Shown here: in pieces, positions 32,057 through 47,589 of the stretch
Layout: each line of letters begins with the position of its first letter
Numbering within the stretch: position 1 is the first letter of the stretch
Assembly (NCBI GenBank): GCA_027596075.1
Contig: JADGJC010000067.1
Coordinates: forward strand, 62,001 to 126,000
Reading direction: 5' to 3'
From: Rhizophlyctis rosea
Taxonomy: Eukaryota; Chytridiomycota; Chytridiomycetes; Rhizophlyctidales; Rhizophlyctidaceae
DNA: 64,000 bases
Position numbers and translations under genes: made by a program
The notes under the pieces: generated by a model
Told to the model about the DNA's origin: nothing
The model's database searches: none
Seen by the model: the letters and a program-made list of their open reading frames with translations, nothing else

Positions 32057-34980
32057 TCACCATTCACCAATTCCCCGCCATCCAGACATCAGCAGCAGAT
32101 CCGGAGCTATTGCCGCCGAGGACGACTCTGATTGCCCATCGCTCCCCACATACGATTCATTATCAATTCCACTCTCCAACCACGCCCACTTGCTTGACGA
32201 CATCTTCCCAATCCCATTCGTTGCTCCCGAAACTGACCCCACATCGATCCCGCTATCCGACCGATAAGATATCGCAGGCGATGCCCTTCCAGCCATATTT
32301 CGTGACATCCTTCCCGTATGGATAACACCAGATGCACGAGATGTGGGCCGACTATCCAGAGTCACACTAGTAATCACAGTCTCCTTCTCACCACTTTTCT
32401 TTGCTAAAGACGAAGGGGGTCGTCCTTCCCATCCTACAAGTCTCCCTCTCCGTTCATCCATCCCAGTAGATTCACTCAACATCCCATCCGCCCTCCCCTC
32501 ATCAGGAACATACACAGGTATGAAACATCCCTTCCCAATCTCCCTCTCTAGCGGTCCTGGCACGACGCTCGCGCGCGAGGGCGATCGTTCCGGACTAGGA
32601 AATCGTTTCCAAATCCTTCTGGCTTTCAACGCTCCGCCAGATGGTCTTCTAAAGCCTCCTTCAGCACTCATATCATCGGGCGAGGTTGTGCGTGGCATGA
32701 GGATTGGAGGCAGTTTGCCTACTGTCTGGGATAGGGCGGTGAGGAGGGTTGTGTTGTTGCTGTTGAGTGTGATGTTGAGAAGGCGGGATAGGCGGGTCAT
32801 AGTCACTTCCGTGGAGTTCTGGCAACAACTAAGGATGAGATGCTGCCCATAGGATGCTGAACATTGCAGAAATGCCACTTACCCAAATGGTTTGTACTCT
32901 GTTCTCGACAAATCGTTCTACGGTATCCCACGGAGATTCCTGACACGGGATGCAAATAATGTGGTGGGGTTTGTCATACACCAATGTCTGTCCCTCAAAT
33001 ATCAACCTGGATTGATGTCTGTTGGGCGGTTTCCTTTGCTTGAGCGAAAGAGGTGGTGTAGGGGAGCGAGACGCGGGCGCAGAATCGATTTCCAAGATTG
33101 CACGATACCGCTCCCCATGTTCACCGACATTCCGAAGGCATTCTTCTTTCATGAACTCAACAAACTCCCCATCCGTCCCTTCTCTTGGCGAGAAATCCGC
33201 ATCACTTGCAATGGATGTTCCGTTGAGTCGTGTGAAATGAGCTGTTAGGCGTTTGAAGGTGGTGCTATCTATTGGGATGGAGGTGTGATGCAGGAATGGA
33301 TCCTTCGGGTCTGTTATTGTGATGATGTATTGTGACGGCTTTTGTCGTGTGCTCTGTGAATTGTATTTTCACGATTTTCAACATAGTACTGGTGACCAAC
33401 CTGAAAATGTACAGAAAGAACCATAGTTCTATGCTCCGACGAATAGTCGTCTTTCTTTTGCAGGATAAGGGGAATAGTCTTCGAAAACATAACTGGTTTG
33501 GTGATGTGAGAGTCAATGGATGTGCATGCTCTACAAACATTTATTCGTACCTTTCCCCTTTGCCCCAAAACAGTCTTGTTGATGTCCTGAGTGAGATATA
33601 TTCTGTATCCATGGTTTGGACAAAAGGCCAAATGATGGTGTGCTGGCACCAGTTTCCCATGGCGGAGGTTCGCAATCATGTTCCAAAAGAAGTCCTGGCT
33701 GATGTCGAGCAACCAGTTCCAGAGACTGCATGAGTGCTGTCTTGGCCAAAGCGTCATGCGCCTGTCACGAAAAGGCAGTTAACTTCCTCGTCCAGGGCAC
33801 TCAACTGCGTCATTCAAACCTGCGCACGATCATACTCGGCCCAGACATTATCCATTATCTCCGACCAGGCGGCAACTGAGAATTCAATCGCGAGTAACTC
33901 CGTCTGCCGATATTCACGAATGATTTCGACAAAAGAAAGTCCCGCTGATTCATTCACGTCGTCAATCTGGAGATACGCTTTGAACCTGATCATCGTACAG
34001 TTTAGTTCAAACAGAACTCAGATAGACCAACATTGGTACGTATCAAGCTAGTATCAGTGTCCTCACGCACTTTTGTGGGTTGGACGCACATAATAGCACC
34101 CGCTCCTTCAGTCGGTCCAAGAAACCATGAAACAGCTTCATCAGCACATCTTCTCTTTCAACACCATTCCATCTTGCTCTCTGCGCCAGTGAACGGAAGC
34201 TGAAAGGTGTCAAGTCAAAAACCCAGCGGGCAAAGCTGCCAAGCTGAGGACAAGCGAGTATGATGCGGTGGTGCTGTGGATATCTGTGTTGTTGTGATGG
34301 CTGAACGGTCACCGCGAGTTTCACATGTTTGGACTTTGGGATGATCTCAGCGGGGAAGGTTTTGTGCCATGGTTTTGCTGGATGAATGTTTTGGACACCT
34401 CCACGCTTGTACATATAGATGCAACAGGTGACGTTGAACGCACCTTCTGGACCGCTCCAAGGATCCTTTGCCCAACTGTTCAAACTGTGGGCGCCTGCCT
34501 TTGCTGCATCACGACTGCCGGAATTGGAGATGCCAAAGAGCTCAACATCCACTTTTTGCGCGAAAGCTGGTTTTATATGAGTGTGTAGAATGGTACCCGC
34601 GGGTATATCGGGTGGGGAGCCGCTTGGCCCAATGACACCTGGTATAACACCTGGATCGTATGTGTGCAACGTCGATGTTATCGGCGAAGGTGGATGCACC
34701 AGGAAGGGGTCGGGATGAGGTGCTGTTCGCATGTGTGGCAGACGGCTGGGTTCTGGACTATGAAGCACAGGATGTGCAAACTCGGCATGCTGGACAATCA
34801 GCTGACGGCGAGAAATCTTTCAGCTTGTCGCGTTTTCAACATTTCATTTCATCTCCCCGGCGATCACCGTGATGGATGGCACAGTTGCAAATTGGTGCTG
34901 TGGCTTTGGTCCAAGTTCCCACCTGCACGAGCCACACACGGCAGGTTTCCCATTTCATTTTCATCATTCCATCTGCTCAT
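32057..34980 (-). CDS. Unrecognised large multi-exon protein
   Basis: Lies just downstream of POL1 on the same strand (about 65 nt apart). A start MSRWNDENEMGNL (ATG 34978-34980) and a short first exon are plausible, leading to a long exon (34850-34070) with HTYDPGVIPGVIGPSGSPP and FDLTPFSFRSLAQRARW. Further exons hold FKAYLQIDDVNESAGLSFVE (about 33920-33990), HLAFCPNHGYRIYLTQDINK (about 33590-33650) and ESPWDTVERFVENRVQTIW (about 32900-32955), then a Ser/Arg/Pro-rich low-complexity tail (32060-32830). The blocks look like real coding sequence in consistent order, but I do not recognise the family. The 3' end is uncertain: GTGAGT near 32056 could be a donor to a further short exon. Confidence 0.55.
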
Positions 34981-35044
34981 TTGCTCACAATACCAAATTC
35001 AAGCACAATCTCAGGTGTTCGAAAATCTAGCTGTACAACAGTCT

Positions 35045-38000
35045 TCAATGAGCTGCCTGCAATAAACCCATCTCTTTCCACAGTCCTCCAAAATCGACAA
35101 TCCTCCTTGCATTCTTATCCAGATATCGTTGAACCAACTTCCGTAATGGCTCCAACCGCTCTCCCTCCCTCTTCACCACAGGTGCAAGCATCGGATCTAC
35201 CAAGACCATTGCGTGAATACTCCCTGACATAGCATCATTAGAAACAACATTACACTCCCTACCTCCATGCCCGTCAACCTTCTTCTGCACATCAAACAGC
35301 CTCTCAAAATACTCCAACTGCCGATACAACATCTGATCCGTAAACTCCAAGCGCACCGTCCCCCCTTTACAGTTTGCCAAACACCGTCGTCCATACACTC
35401 CAATGTTTCGCGTCCGTGTCTGACACGCCGCATCCTCGCACACAACCCATCCACTGGCGTATCGCCGCACATGCGTCCGGATGGCGTCGTTGAGCTGTGC
35501 TTCCAATGACGGCAGCGGCATATCGCGTTTGCATGAGGCGTTGGTGCATGTTGTCGAGGAGACCACTTGGCCGTCCTGAGAGTGGGACTATGAGTCAAGA
35601 AGATTGATGCAAAGGCAAAGTGGTTGGCTTACATTCAAACGAGCCACGGGCTCGAATTCCGCCCGCTCACCGCACCAACGGCAACGCGGGGTCCATCGCA
35701 CAACATCTTTAAAACGTTCCGCGTCTGTGATCTGCGACTCAAACGTGTACAGCTGATCCATTTCCATAGGCGAGCTTGCTGCAGCACTTTGGTGGTATTT
35801 GGCCGCGTCAAGTCCTAACAACTCAGGTCTTAGCATGCGAATTACATCACCGGCTCGTACAGCAAAGCTTACCCAAACACTCCGCTATCCGTCCAGGATC
35901 TGTTCCTTCAATGGGTTGACACAAACGCGAGACTGGTGGATGTATCTGATTGCTTAGATACCATTCCACATCTATTTGATTTGATTAGCATATGAAGCAC
36001 AAAATATGAATTCAGTTCATTCACAACTAACCAATCTTCCGCCCACTTCCCTCCCTCAAAACTTCATCCGGGTGGTATGCCCTAGCGGCGATCAACCCTC
36101 CCGTATCTCCCTCACAAATGACGTATGGAATCGTATCTCCCACTTTCGCCGCCTGTCCTTTGGCTTTCATCTGAAGCGCAACTTGCACGTGTGGTTGAGA
36201 CTTCTTGTCCGCGTATTCTTCTGGATTCTTCGTCAAGCTCTGCAAAATTTGGTCAATAACAGCTTCACGGCGACTTAAGATAATCATTATGTTATCCACC
36301 TTGTTGATCACATATTTCTCGATCGGTACTTTGTTTTCTCGGACATCTTCCGCAACCTTCGTCAAGTGCTTATGTATTCTCTCCAATAACTCGTCACGTC
36401 CCTCGCCAGCAAAGATCTGATTGAGCACGTATCTGCATAATGATATGGACCATTACTCATCTGCATGTACCGTGCAAAGACATGACACCTGAAACTCACT
36501 GAGAAACATCATGACTCAATCCACACCAGTCCCTGCGCACAAGATCCAACCCCTTCGTCTCGATAGACTGTTGCAGCCTCCCATCCTTCTCCTCAACCAC
36601 AAGCGCAGCATACTTCTTCTTCTTCAACAACAACATCCTCTGAAAGAACCCATCCATCTCGATTTCCAACAAGTTGTATCTTTTGTTGACCGCCTTCTTG
36701 AAGTCATTCCCGATACGCTTGACTTCGGGCAATTTGTCGGTGTGGGTGTTGATCATGATGGAATCCGTGTCACCGTAGATGACCTACTTATTGCTGAGCA
36801 TTGGATTCTCAGAAGCTCATACAGTTTGCATGAGTGTAACCTACCTCAAGCCCTTCATTTTGAGCTAAATCCACAGTGCTTTGCAAGATCTCTCGACCTT
36901 TTGCCGTAATAAGCATAGCCAATGGTTTCGCGAAGAACCGCGAGTGGGAGAATCCCAAGCATCCGTACATGCTGTTCGCGGTTAATTTCAGGGCTTTTTG
37001 CCTAATATCATACTACATCGGACAGGACTCAATGCGCGACTGAGTGTTATGAATGTCGAAAGACGATTTACAAACCTGGGCCATCTCTGCTGGGTTCAGC
37101 TTGGGATTCTTCATCAAATTCTTCACAGCTCTTCTACGATCAACAAGCGTACCAAGTAGTCTTGGCAGTATTCCTCTGGCGATTTCGGGATCAGGCGGGT
37201 CAGGGAGTTGGTCCTCCTGCAAAAGTCGTTAGAATTCAGCCCTTCGCATGAAACTACATTTCAGACGATTGCCTGTGCATTAGAGGTGCGTTCGACCGTC
37301 GTGAAACAGATGTTGTATTCTTGGATGATAGACGGGTACAAACTGTTGAAATCGAGCAGAAGGATGAACTTGTCATAGAAGCCTTTCTTCGGTTCTAGCA
37401 CGAGACCACCAGCGTAAGCTGGCTTCCTCCTGCTGCTCCCCTTCTTTGGTGCGGGTTCGTCGTCTACGAACGGTATGTTAGTGTTACCATGACAATCTCA
37501 AAAAGACCCTGGTACCAGAACCTACCATCATCGTCATTGGCCTGATCGACTACCACGCGGTTGTTATTCCCGAAGAACTTATCCGGCACAATGTACTTCT
37601 TATCGTGGAACTCGTGCAACAATAGGTACTCATTGCGTTCAGCACGTGCACCTGTCATTGATCGAGACCTTGTGAAAGAGCATTATGAGTTGTCTGTCCA
37701 GAGGACAACGAATGGCTGTGTTCCCTCACGACTCACCATAGATTCCCCGCCAGATTTGTCAACTGCTTGGTAAGGGGCAGCACTTGTAGCTTGAACATCA
37801 ATTGAGCCGCCAGATAACCATCAAATTGACAATGGTGTATCATTTCCAGCAACTTTCCAGCATCCCAGAAATATGTCGGTATTTTGTCGAAATCGATATT
37901 GGGACGCTCGATGTTCAACTGCGATTGCGCCAGGGACGTCATGCTGTACGACTTGGATCTAATCAAATCCTGTACAAGGGATACATTAGTTAGCCGATTG

Positions 38001-40811
38001 GCTCCTCAAGGCTGTTTTCCAAGAGATCCGTGCCTGTGCTGCTCGATATGTGTCGCAAAGCAGCCGACCAGTCGCGATTTGCCGCTCCGCGAAGGATGAA
38101 TCTCCAGTACCGCCCGCCCCTGTTTGCAGCTTCGGCCACCTGTTGGATTCCTTTAGTTTCAATTTTCACCGCATTGCGATAATTGCGACTCACTTTGTCC
38201 TCCTGAGTCGACCGATTCTTGACCATTGATCTACACCATTGCCCTTCATACGATGAAGCAAGACGTCCAGATCGAAGTCAATGAAGTTATGTCCAACAAT
38301 GACATCTGGATCATGCCGATGGATGCTCGCTGAAAAACACAACGCCTTGAATAATCTGTAAACTCATGAACCAGCTTCAGATGTACGCACCCATCAGCCA
38401 CCCCAGCAGCCCACGCTCGTTCTTGAACACCTCAATTCGTGTCTTTTCTCTAGAAAGGAGGTCGTTGAACCCCGCAGGCAGCGGAATGTCATTCAATTGG
38501 CGAATAGCAGTGAACCGAGAAGGCTCATCAATGGAACCAGAGCTGTCCATGCCGACTGAGAAGAACAAAATTAGCGGGAAGATGGGTAGTTGGCAGCGAT
38601 GACCTTACCATTGTTGTAGACCAGGCCGCTGGCCGTCACTATCTCATTCCCATGCTTCTGATGGTTCATGACGGTTCTCAGCGTCAAACTCATGACAACC
38701 AGCGGTGGTGGTTGTTTGGGGGCGCTTTCGTCATTGTCAGCGAAGGGTTTTAGCAGCTTCGGGTCTTCGACTGTCACTTCCAACTTGCACCAAGAAAGCT
38801 GTACATCACCAGTTTTAGCAGGCAAATAAGTCTATTTGTCAATTTCAATGCAGCTTACATTCTTGTTGGTGATCTGCGCATTCGTTATCGACACCCAACA
38901 TGGTCCCATCAGTCTCCTCTTCAGAATGAAAAGCTCCAATGCACTCGTGTTCGTTCCAAATACATGACTAAACGATTTCCCCTTCGAGTCACTTGGAATG
39001 ACAGGATCTGAACCAGTAAGGATGAGCATTGGCCGTGATGCATTATCCCTTCCAGCTTACCCTTGAATGAGTAGAGCACTTTCAAATATTCAGAATCCGC
39101 AGGTATTCCCGGTATTTCGAACGCATACTTCCGTGAAACCGGTTTGGTTTTGAAAGTCCCAATTCTGTGCTTCTTGCGAAGCTCCCCCCACTCCGCCCAG
39201 ACGTCTTGCATCGTCACTTCAACGTCCGTTTCATGCCCGGAATCTGCTTCGCGTCAATCACATGATGTTCAACGCTTTCAACTCAATAGAAGCACGAACC
39301 ATCAAGCATTCGCTGCCTCGGCAGGAAGAACAGATTGCGTTCGATGTTTTTCACGATGGCGCAGCAACTGATGTATTTGTTGTCCTTCTTGTGCAGAGCC
39401 TTTCGTAACAAAGGGTAATCAGTGCATGCACTGAATCATATTTGAGCTGATTCATTTACCTTTCCAAACAAGTATATGACACCATCCTTTTCAAGCGCAT
39501 CAAACCAGAACATTCGCAGAGATCCATCTGACTCCAGGACGTCTCCCAACTTGATTTGAGCTCCAAGTCCCGTTGCCGGCATCATTGACGTATTGTCCGC
39601 TGAGTGAACGCCGAGGGAATTTTGAACCGATTTCCAGTCCATGCCGCTGCCTTGAGATGACGCTCCATTTTCACCACATGATGGTTGGGTTCGTGGTTGA
39701 ACCTTCTCGAACTTCGGGGCGAAACTGGCAGTGGCCGCACGATCAACTTTGCTTGTACGTAGCGCCTTGACTTGCACCACGGGCTCCGCTTCTTCTTCCT
39801 TGATGGATTCATGATCCATCGACATAAGATCCTGATCGGCTAGTTCATCCGCGGTCACAAACTGTGTTTCGTCGTCGTCATCCCAGCTGTTTGCGGTGTT
39901 GTTGACTTCTGGTTGTGTCACATCTTCATCCATCGCTTCATTTTTGAGTGCAACGGTGAGTTCAGATAACGCAGCCTAAATTTAAATGGTTATTCTGGCA
40001 AAGTGGTGTAGAAGGGGCTTATTTCTATTTACTGTCGTTTCGCCTTCTCTCGTACTTCTGGAAGAGCTGGATTTGGGCATGTACGGGTCCATGCGGTCTA
40101 TTCTTTCGACAAAGGGGTTTTCCGGTGCTGCTCGTGTCGGCTTTATCCGTTTTTGAGGGTATGCATCCGCTTCCTGGTCCAAATCATCCATAATGGAATT
40201 CAAGAGTTCGGCATCGGAAGGTGCGGCCGTAGTGTTCTGATATGAAGGATCAACAGTCTACCCTTCAAGCCATCTGTAATTTGAAATATACAACGAACCC
40301 CAAATCCAACAGGTACCTTCTTCTGCGCTTGTTTGGAGAAAAGGGAGGTGATCGACTCCTCAGGTTTGACTTTAGGCTTCTTTTTGTTTTGTTCGCGTTT
40401 TCGTTTCTCTAGATATCAGGTGTAAACATCCTTGACTATGCTTCACATTCAAATACAACATACTGTTCGCTTGAATGTCTTCATCATCCTCTTCTGGTTC
40501 GCTCTCCGAATAGTCGTCGGAATTCTCCCATTCATTTTGACCGACGTCTGCATAGCCCCTCCCATCGTCGTCGACGACGAATTCATCTCCATCCCGCAGT
40601 TTTCGCCTGACAATTGCCGCGTGCTCATCTTCCGTAATTTCATCGTAAAGGACAGCGTCATTCTCAGCCTAATAGCAGTGGGTAGTTTCTCAGGAGGGCT
40701 GAGAAAGTCTGTGTCGGTGAACGACGGTACCTTATATTGGTCCAGGCCCGATGCCCCACTCTCCCGCAATTCTTTCAGTTTTCTCAGAGCATCCCGACGT
40801 TTCGCTGCCAT
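35045..40811 (-). CDS. POL1: DNA polymerase alpha catalytic subunit
   Basis: Extends RNA primers made by primase at replication start and on the lagging strand. About 15 or more exons from [18 protein letters not shown] (ATG 40809-40811) to a stop at 35045. N-terminal region with an acidic stretch (40450-39440), then the exonuclease-like fold, inactive in this family ([20 protein letters not shown], about 38250-38310). Family B polymerase motifs: motif [18 protein letters not shown] (about 37300-37350), motif [14 protein letters not shown] (about 36955-37000) and motif [10 protein letters not shown] (about 36750-36775). The two C-terminal zinc modules ([10 protein letters not shown] and [10 protein letters not shown] ... 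[10 protein letters not shown] ... CLANC) bind the B subunit. Length fits the ~1450-residue family. Confidence 0.96.
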
Positions 40812-41219
40812 ACTCCTGGTGACGGCAAGTGATGCTTATATTTATAGCACACAAAAGGGACGAACAAGTATATTTCGTTAAAGCGTTACCCTTTTCAGGA
40901 GGAGAAAATTATGCATGCAATTGAGATGAGAAACCCTTCCCAAATTCTTGTGGGGTGGAGTTTGAAGCAGAAGCTTCCCAGACGTGTGTCCATCGCGTCG
41001 GACTCATCCTGCCTAAAATTGGCATCAGTGTCCCCGGTAAACAAATAATGGCTGCGCCACATTTAGTTGAACACAATTGCACAACGCGCCCAGTTGGGGC
41101 CAAGAGCATGGGCTTCATGGGCTTCCTCCACCGGCAACTTGAATGAAGATGCTCGCCTAATTGACATTCATCTTCCAATTCTTTGCATCGTCGCGGGTTG
41201 AATAGCAAAGGGTGTTGAA
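40812..41219. other. Divergent promoter region of POL1 and membrane protein gene
   Basis: About 400 nt between two divergent genes; no further feature recognised. Confidence 0.4.
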
Positions 41220-42293
41220 ATGGGCAGGACCTTCCGGCTCCGTTTCGTCGCGGCTGTTGTGGTAGCCGCTATGAGTCTTCAGGTGGTTGAGGGGCAACTA
41301 ACAGTTCCGACCCTCTTTCCTACTACCACGACTGTACCGCCTGCCACCACCACAACTACTACCACTATTGCGACCACCACAAGTGCACCATCCACAACTA
41401 CGACAGCAGCTTCTTCTTCAGTCACAACCTTAGCTGCCACAACAGCATCTCCTTCAACACCAACCGCGACCGTTCCATCGGAAACCAGTCGCACATCCTC
41501 CCAAGCGTCAACACGCATAACCCAAAGTACCTCCACCTCTTCAGCAAGTTCCTCCACATCTCCCACAGGATCTGTCGTAGGCACCGATGGCGACGGCCAA
41601 TCATCCTCCCACTCACCGGTCATCATAGCCGCAATCGTCATCAGCATCATCGCAGCAGGCATCCTCCTCTTCTGCGCAACATTCCTCTGGAAACGCCGCG
41701 CAGCCCGTCTCGACGACAAAGACCTCATGCTCGACTTCCAAAACCCCGATACCCACAATGCTTGGCGTCACTCAAACTCCAACAACCACCATACCGACTA
41801 CACCGGCAACAACCAAAGCGGTTTCCTAGGAACCATCGGAAGCGATTCGGGAGACGCGATCCGCAAGCCGTCTCATAATGGCTATCCAGCGCCTATGCGG
41901 CCCTACTCGGAAGCAAACACAACATTGTCATATGGTTACACCCTACCGCCGCAGATCGATACGTCTTTTGCAGGGAGTGGGTACCATGGAGGTGGGTTTG
42001 GGACTTTACAACAAACATACGGCGCGGCGAGTCCCGGTTCTCCTATCCCTCCACCAGCAGCATACCCATACGGAGCCCAAGGTCCATACACGTCATATCT
42101 ACCCCCACCGCACTTCATTGCAGGCGGAACGGAGGCCCCCGGCTCCAGTCAGTTCACCCAACCTCGCCCAGCACATACACAGTACAGTAATGTAGAGCCC
42201 GCAGTACAGCAACTTCAGTACAGTAATGTACAGCCTGCGGTACAACAGCTTAGAGTAGAACCAAGTACGCAAGTGCGCACTGAACAGATGTAA
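41220..42293 (+). CDS. Type I membrane protein with Ser/Thr-rich ectodomain
   Basis: Single exon, 357 residues. Signal peptide (about residues 1-25, RLRFVAAVVVAAMSLQVVEG), a Thr/Ser/Ala-rich ectodomain (26-130) likely heavily O-glycosylated, one TM helix (about 134-156, VIIAAIVISIIAAGILLFCATFLW) with a KRR stop-transfer, and a Pro/Tyr/Gln-rich cytoplasmic tail. The layout matches fungal cell-wall stress sensors (Mid2/WSC style), but there is no WSC cysteine domain, so this is analogy only. The tail ends with a perfect 36-nt in-frame duplication unit (QYSNVxPAVQQL twice, 42180-42251). Confidence 0.8.
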   Translation: MGRTFRLRFVAAVVVAAMSLQVVEGQLTVPTLFPTTTTVPPATTTTTTTIATTTSAPSTTTTAASSSVTTLAATTASPSTPTATVPSETSRTSSQASTRITQSTSTSSASSSTSPTGSVVGTDGDGQSSSHSPVIIAAIVISIIAAGILLFCATFLWKRRAARLDDKDLMLDFQNPDTHNAWRHSNSNNHHTDYTGNNQSGFLGTIGSDSGDAIRKPSHNGYPAPMRPYSEANTTLSYGYTLPPQIDTSFAGSGYHGGGFGTLQQTYGAASPGSPIPPPAAYPYGAQGPYTSYLPPPHFIAGGTEAPGSSQFTQPRPAHTQYSNVEPAVQQLQYSNVQPAVQQLRVEPSTQVRTEQM

Positions 42294-42498
42294 TGTACAA
42301 AGGTGCCATTCTATAAATGGGCAAATCTAGCCCTGGAGAAGTGATTTCCAGAAATAGAGGATATGACATACAAAAATATGTACTTTCTCTGTGTGCCGGC
42401 TTCATCAAACCCTCCCACCATGTGTCATATTTGCGTATGCTCTCTTGACACTGCCATCATCCCAAACAGACTGTATCTACAGATGTAACATCGCGCAC

Positions 42499-44523
<2,025 letters not shown>

Positions 44524-46511
44524 TTGCACGTCGCCGTTGGTATCCAGGGTTGCTCCGCGAGGGGGTTAGAAAGGTGTGCTGTGGCTGTTGAATGGAGGCG
44601 GAGGGCTGTTCCGAAGGTAAAATGTTACGACCAGCCTTCGCGATTTCACAGAAAGCAAGACACCAGCACAATATCAACCCTACTACCTACCCGTAGTTGT
44701 GAGAAAACCGTGTTCAAGATCTGCAGATGCTAGACGTTTGCAAGAGGGCGTGGAGTGTGGGAAGTCGAGGGTGGAGGTGGAGGGCAAGGCTGGCGGCCGG
44801 AGCCTGACGGCGCGCCACCTCCCAAGAGGCCCAGTTTGAACGCCCTTTTTGACTCATGCTTCGTCAGAGCCTTCCCACGTGTCGGCTATTTAAACGGTCC
44901 ATTCCCTTCGCCGTTCCTCTTGACCGAAATACGGAAACATTTGTGTACGGCTGGTACGGTCAATTTCGAGTCTGCATCCTGCTAATCCTGATTCGTCCCT
45001 CTACACAGCACTGCGTGCAGCTCATTCTTCATGTTGAACACTGGTCTGAAAGATCAATGAATCCGATTTTGCAAACCGCTGGCACCCGGATTCAAGCTGC
45101 ACCCGGTTTCGTGTTTGCTGTGTTTATCAAGAACGAATCTCATAGCTATTTTTGGAAGGCATTCTACATTGTCGGTCCCTTTGCTCAAGAGGATTGTATA
45201 TAGAAGGGTCTTTGAGACTTTGACAGGTTGACCCAGGGCGGATGTGTCGGAGCTGCTGGGCCACCGCTCATTTGGCCCCGCCGTTGACGCGTGACGCAAG
45301 CCAGAAGCGGCCGAGGAACCACGGGGTCTCGAAAGTCAGAAACTACATTCCAACCCCATTCTCCTCTTCTTTGTCCAACTTGCAAACTGTGGGAGTACCC
45401 GTATTCTTTCCAATGAGTCAATCTCATCAAATCGCTCGAGTAGTGCGGAAGTTGAGCTCAGGCAACGAGATATGTTTCATGTGTTTTCAATTTTCCGGAT
45501 GACTTTCGGCGGTTGGAAGTCTTGGAAGCCTCTTTGGTGCGATGGCCGCTTTTTTGTATGCAGCTAATATGCCGAGCTCGCCATGATAGTACCAATCTGT
45601 TGCGGAAAAATGAGTTCTGTGCTATTTCTCAACCGGGCCGAAGCTGTGCAAAATTGATCGTCGGGGTAGCACGCCGCCGGCAAAGCTGTTTTAACAGCAT
45701 GATGAAACGTTCGGGAGTGGACTTCACTGAAATCGATGAATGAGAAGCAAGTCAGCCTATTCAGCCTGACCAACCTTTGATTACGTTCATACGTCATGGC
45801 CCTTGATCCCCGATCGAAAGGGTCTTCTAAGAAACCGGCCATGCGGCCATGATTGGCCGATGAACAGAAATGTGCGTTGTGGAGGTCTTTTGTAAGGGTC
45901 CTATCAGCATCGTATGGAGGTGCAAAGGTGCAAGTGTTGTAATGGTTTACCTCATTCTGGTGATTCCCAAACGCACCACCAAAAGAGGAATGTGGACTGG
46001 CAAACGTGATTCCAGGCCCAGTCACGTTGGCCTTTCAGATCATTTGACCCAAAGTGGGGCTTGTTCCGGCCCCATTGTTGTCCTTGCCCCTGGCGCCCAA
46101 ATCGAACAGCGCCTCCCATCTCCCATTGGGTTGGAACTTGGGATTGATACCGCCTATCATGTGGTCCATTCCTTCCGCGCGGGGCTATGTCACACTTTCA
46201 ATACCCAAGTTCCCATTCTCACGATCTCTTCCAAGTAAAATCTCCTCTTAAGTATCAACACTAAGATAGTCACTCCAAATTCATAGCACTCTTCTAGAAA
46301 CACGCGTACAGCAACAGTCTTCTGCGAAGATCGCCCCATTTCACCGACCCAGCCGCACACGAATACTGCCACCGTCCCACTCAATCACGCTGATCTCTCC
46401 ATTCATCACTGTCAGATCTAGACGCCCACATCGTTCTGTACAGTAGTTCGCGCTATATAGACCTGCCTAACTTTTTCTCAAAAGTCCTCCGCGCCTGCAG
46501 ATCATTGTGGA
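44524..46511. other. Long intergenic region upstream of the GATA gene
   Basis: About 2 kb between divergent kinase and GATA-protein genes. Frames up to 153 codons occur (minus strand, 46025-45564) but show no family pattern. Probably regulatory and UTR sequence; no specific site supported. Confidence 0.45.
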
Positions 46512-47589
46512 ATGGCTGCCATTGTGGAGAGCGCGCCTTCGGCCGCCATACCCACCACGCCCTACAATCCTCATAACAAACCAGACGCACTCAATGTCAC
46601 CTCGCCCAGTGAAGTCTCCCATACACAGCAACCAGCTCAACCTACAATGATCCCAGGGAACTGGCTGGACCCGGAAGAAATCACCGTCGCTCACATACTG
46701 CAAAACCTGAAATACAGCTCCTCCGACGCGTCGTCCGAGGACAGCATTGCGTATGACGAGGAGGGTATGTTCATGGTGCAGGACGACGACGTGCAGGAAA
46801 TGATCGACTTCGACACTGGCTCGAACATGTCAGAGTCGTCGGATGAGGATCATCCGGCAGGGGAACTTCAGATCGATTCCGATGTGGAATTAGATATAGA
46901 AGGAGACCCTTTTGATAGCAGCTATGGGTTGACGGGGACGAAGGCGGAGGACGGGGGATTCAACTTTGACACCCTCCCACCAATCATGAGACGTCCTTTC
47001 CGTGCCTCACGCCTAAAGCGAAAGGTCGAGGTGGACTCGGATGATGAAGGAGCGGGATTGGGGGATGCGGCATACAAACCATCAATGAAGCGTCGCCCAT
47101 CACCCCGCAAAGGAACACATAGCACCAAGTATACAACCAAGAAACGAAAACCCGTCATAACCAACAGCGAATCACCATCCGATCCCAATTACCTATCACC
47201 TAAGTACAACAGGAACCATCGTGCTTCATCTGCCGGCTCTGATGCAACCTCATTATCACGCTCCGCATCCCCTCCCCCGTCTCGGTCTAACGGCACCGGC
47301 ACCGCCAAAGCCAAACTTTCCTCTTCACCCCCGCGTCACCGTGTCTGCAATCGCTGCTTTTCCGATGATACCCCAATGTGGCGGCATGGCCCACCCGAAT
47401 GGCCTGATCTTTGCAATAAGGTAAGGTTCTCAGTCGCTCGCATAAAGAGTATAGAGGCATCGTCATTGACGACAATCTTTCGCTCAGTGCGGCGTGAAGT
47501 ACATGCGCGGTCGCATTAGTCCCGAGGATGACGATCGTTCCGACCTCATCGGGCATGAGAGGGAACCGCCATCGGCAAGGCAACCATAG
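46512..47589 (+). CDS. GATA-type zinc-finger protein
   Basis: Exons 46512-47420 and 47488-47589, 336 residues. The zinc finger spans the intron: CNRCFSDDTPMWRHGPPEWP then LCNK/CGVKYMRGRI, a C-x2-C ... C-x2-C finger of GATA class with the TPMWRHGP core. An N-terminal block (WLDPEEITVAHILQNLKYSS) followed by acidic stretches and a Lys/Arg-rich middle suggests a nuclear regulator. The finger lies at the very C-terminus, as in some fungal GATA-like proteins rather than AreA types. The 5' flank has CT-rich sequence but no specific site was identified. Confidence 0.88.

Noticed and set aside
45564..46025. Minus-strand 153-codon gene
   Set aside because: Isolated open frame in a 2-kb intergenic region without motifs or splice support.
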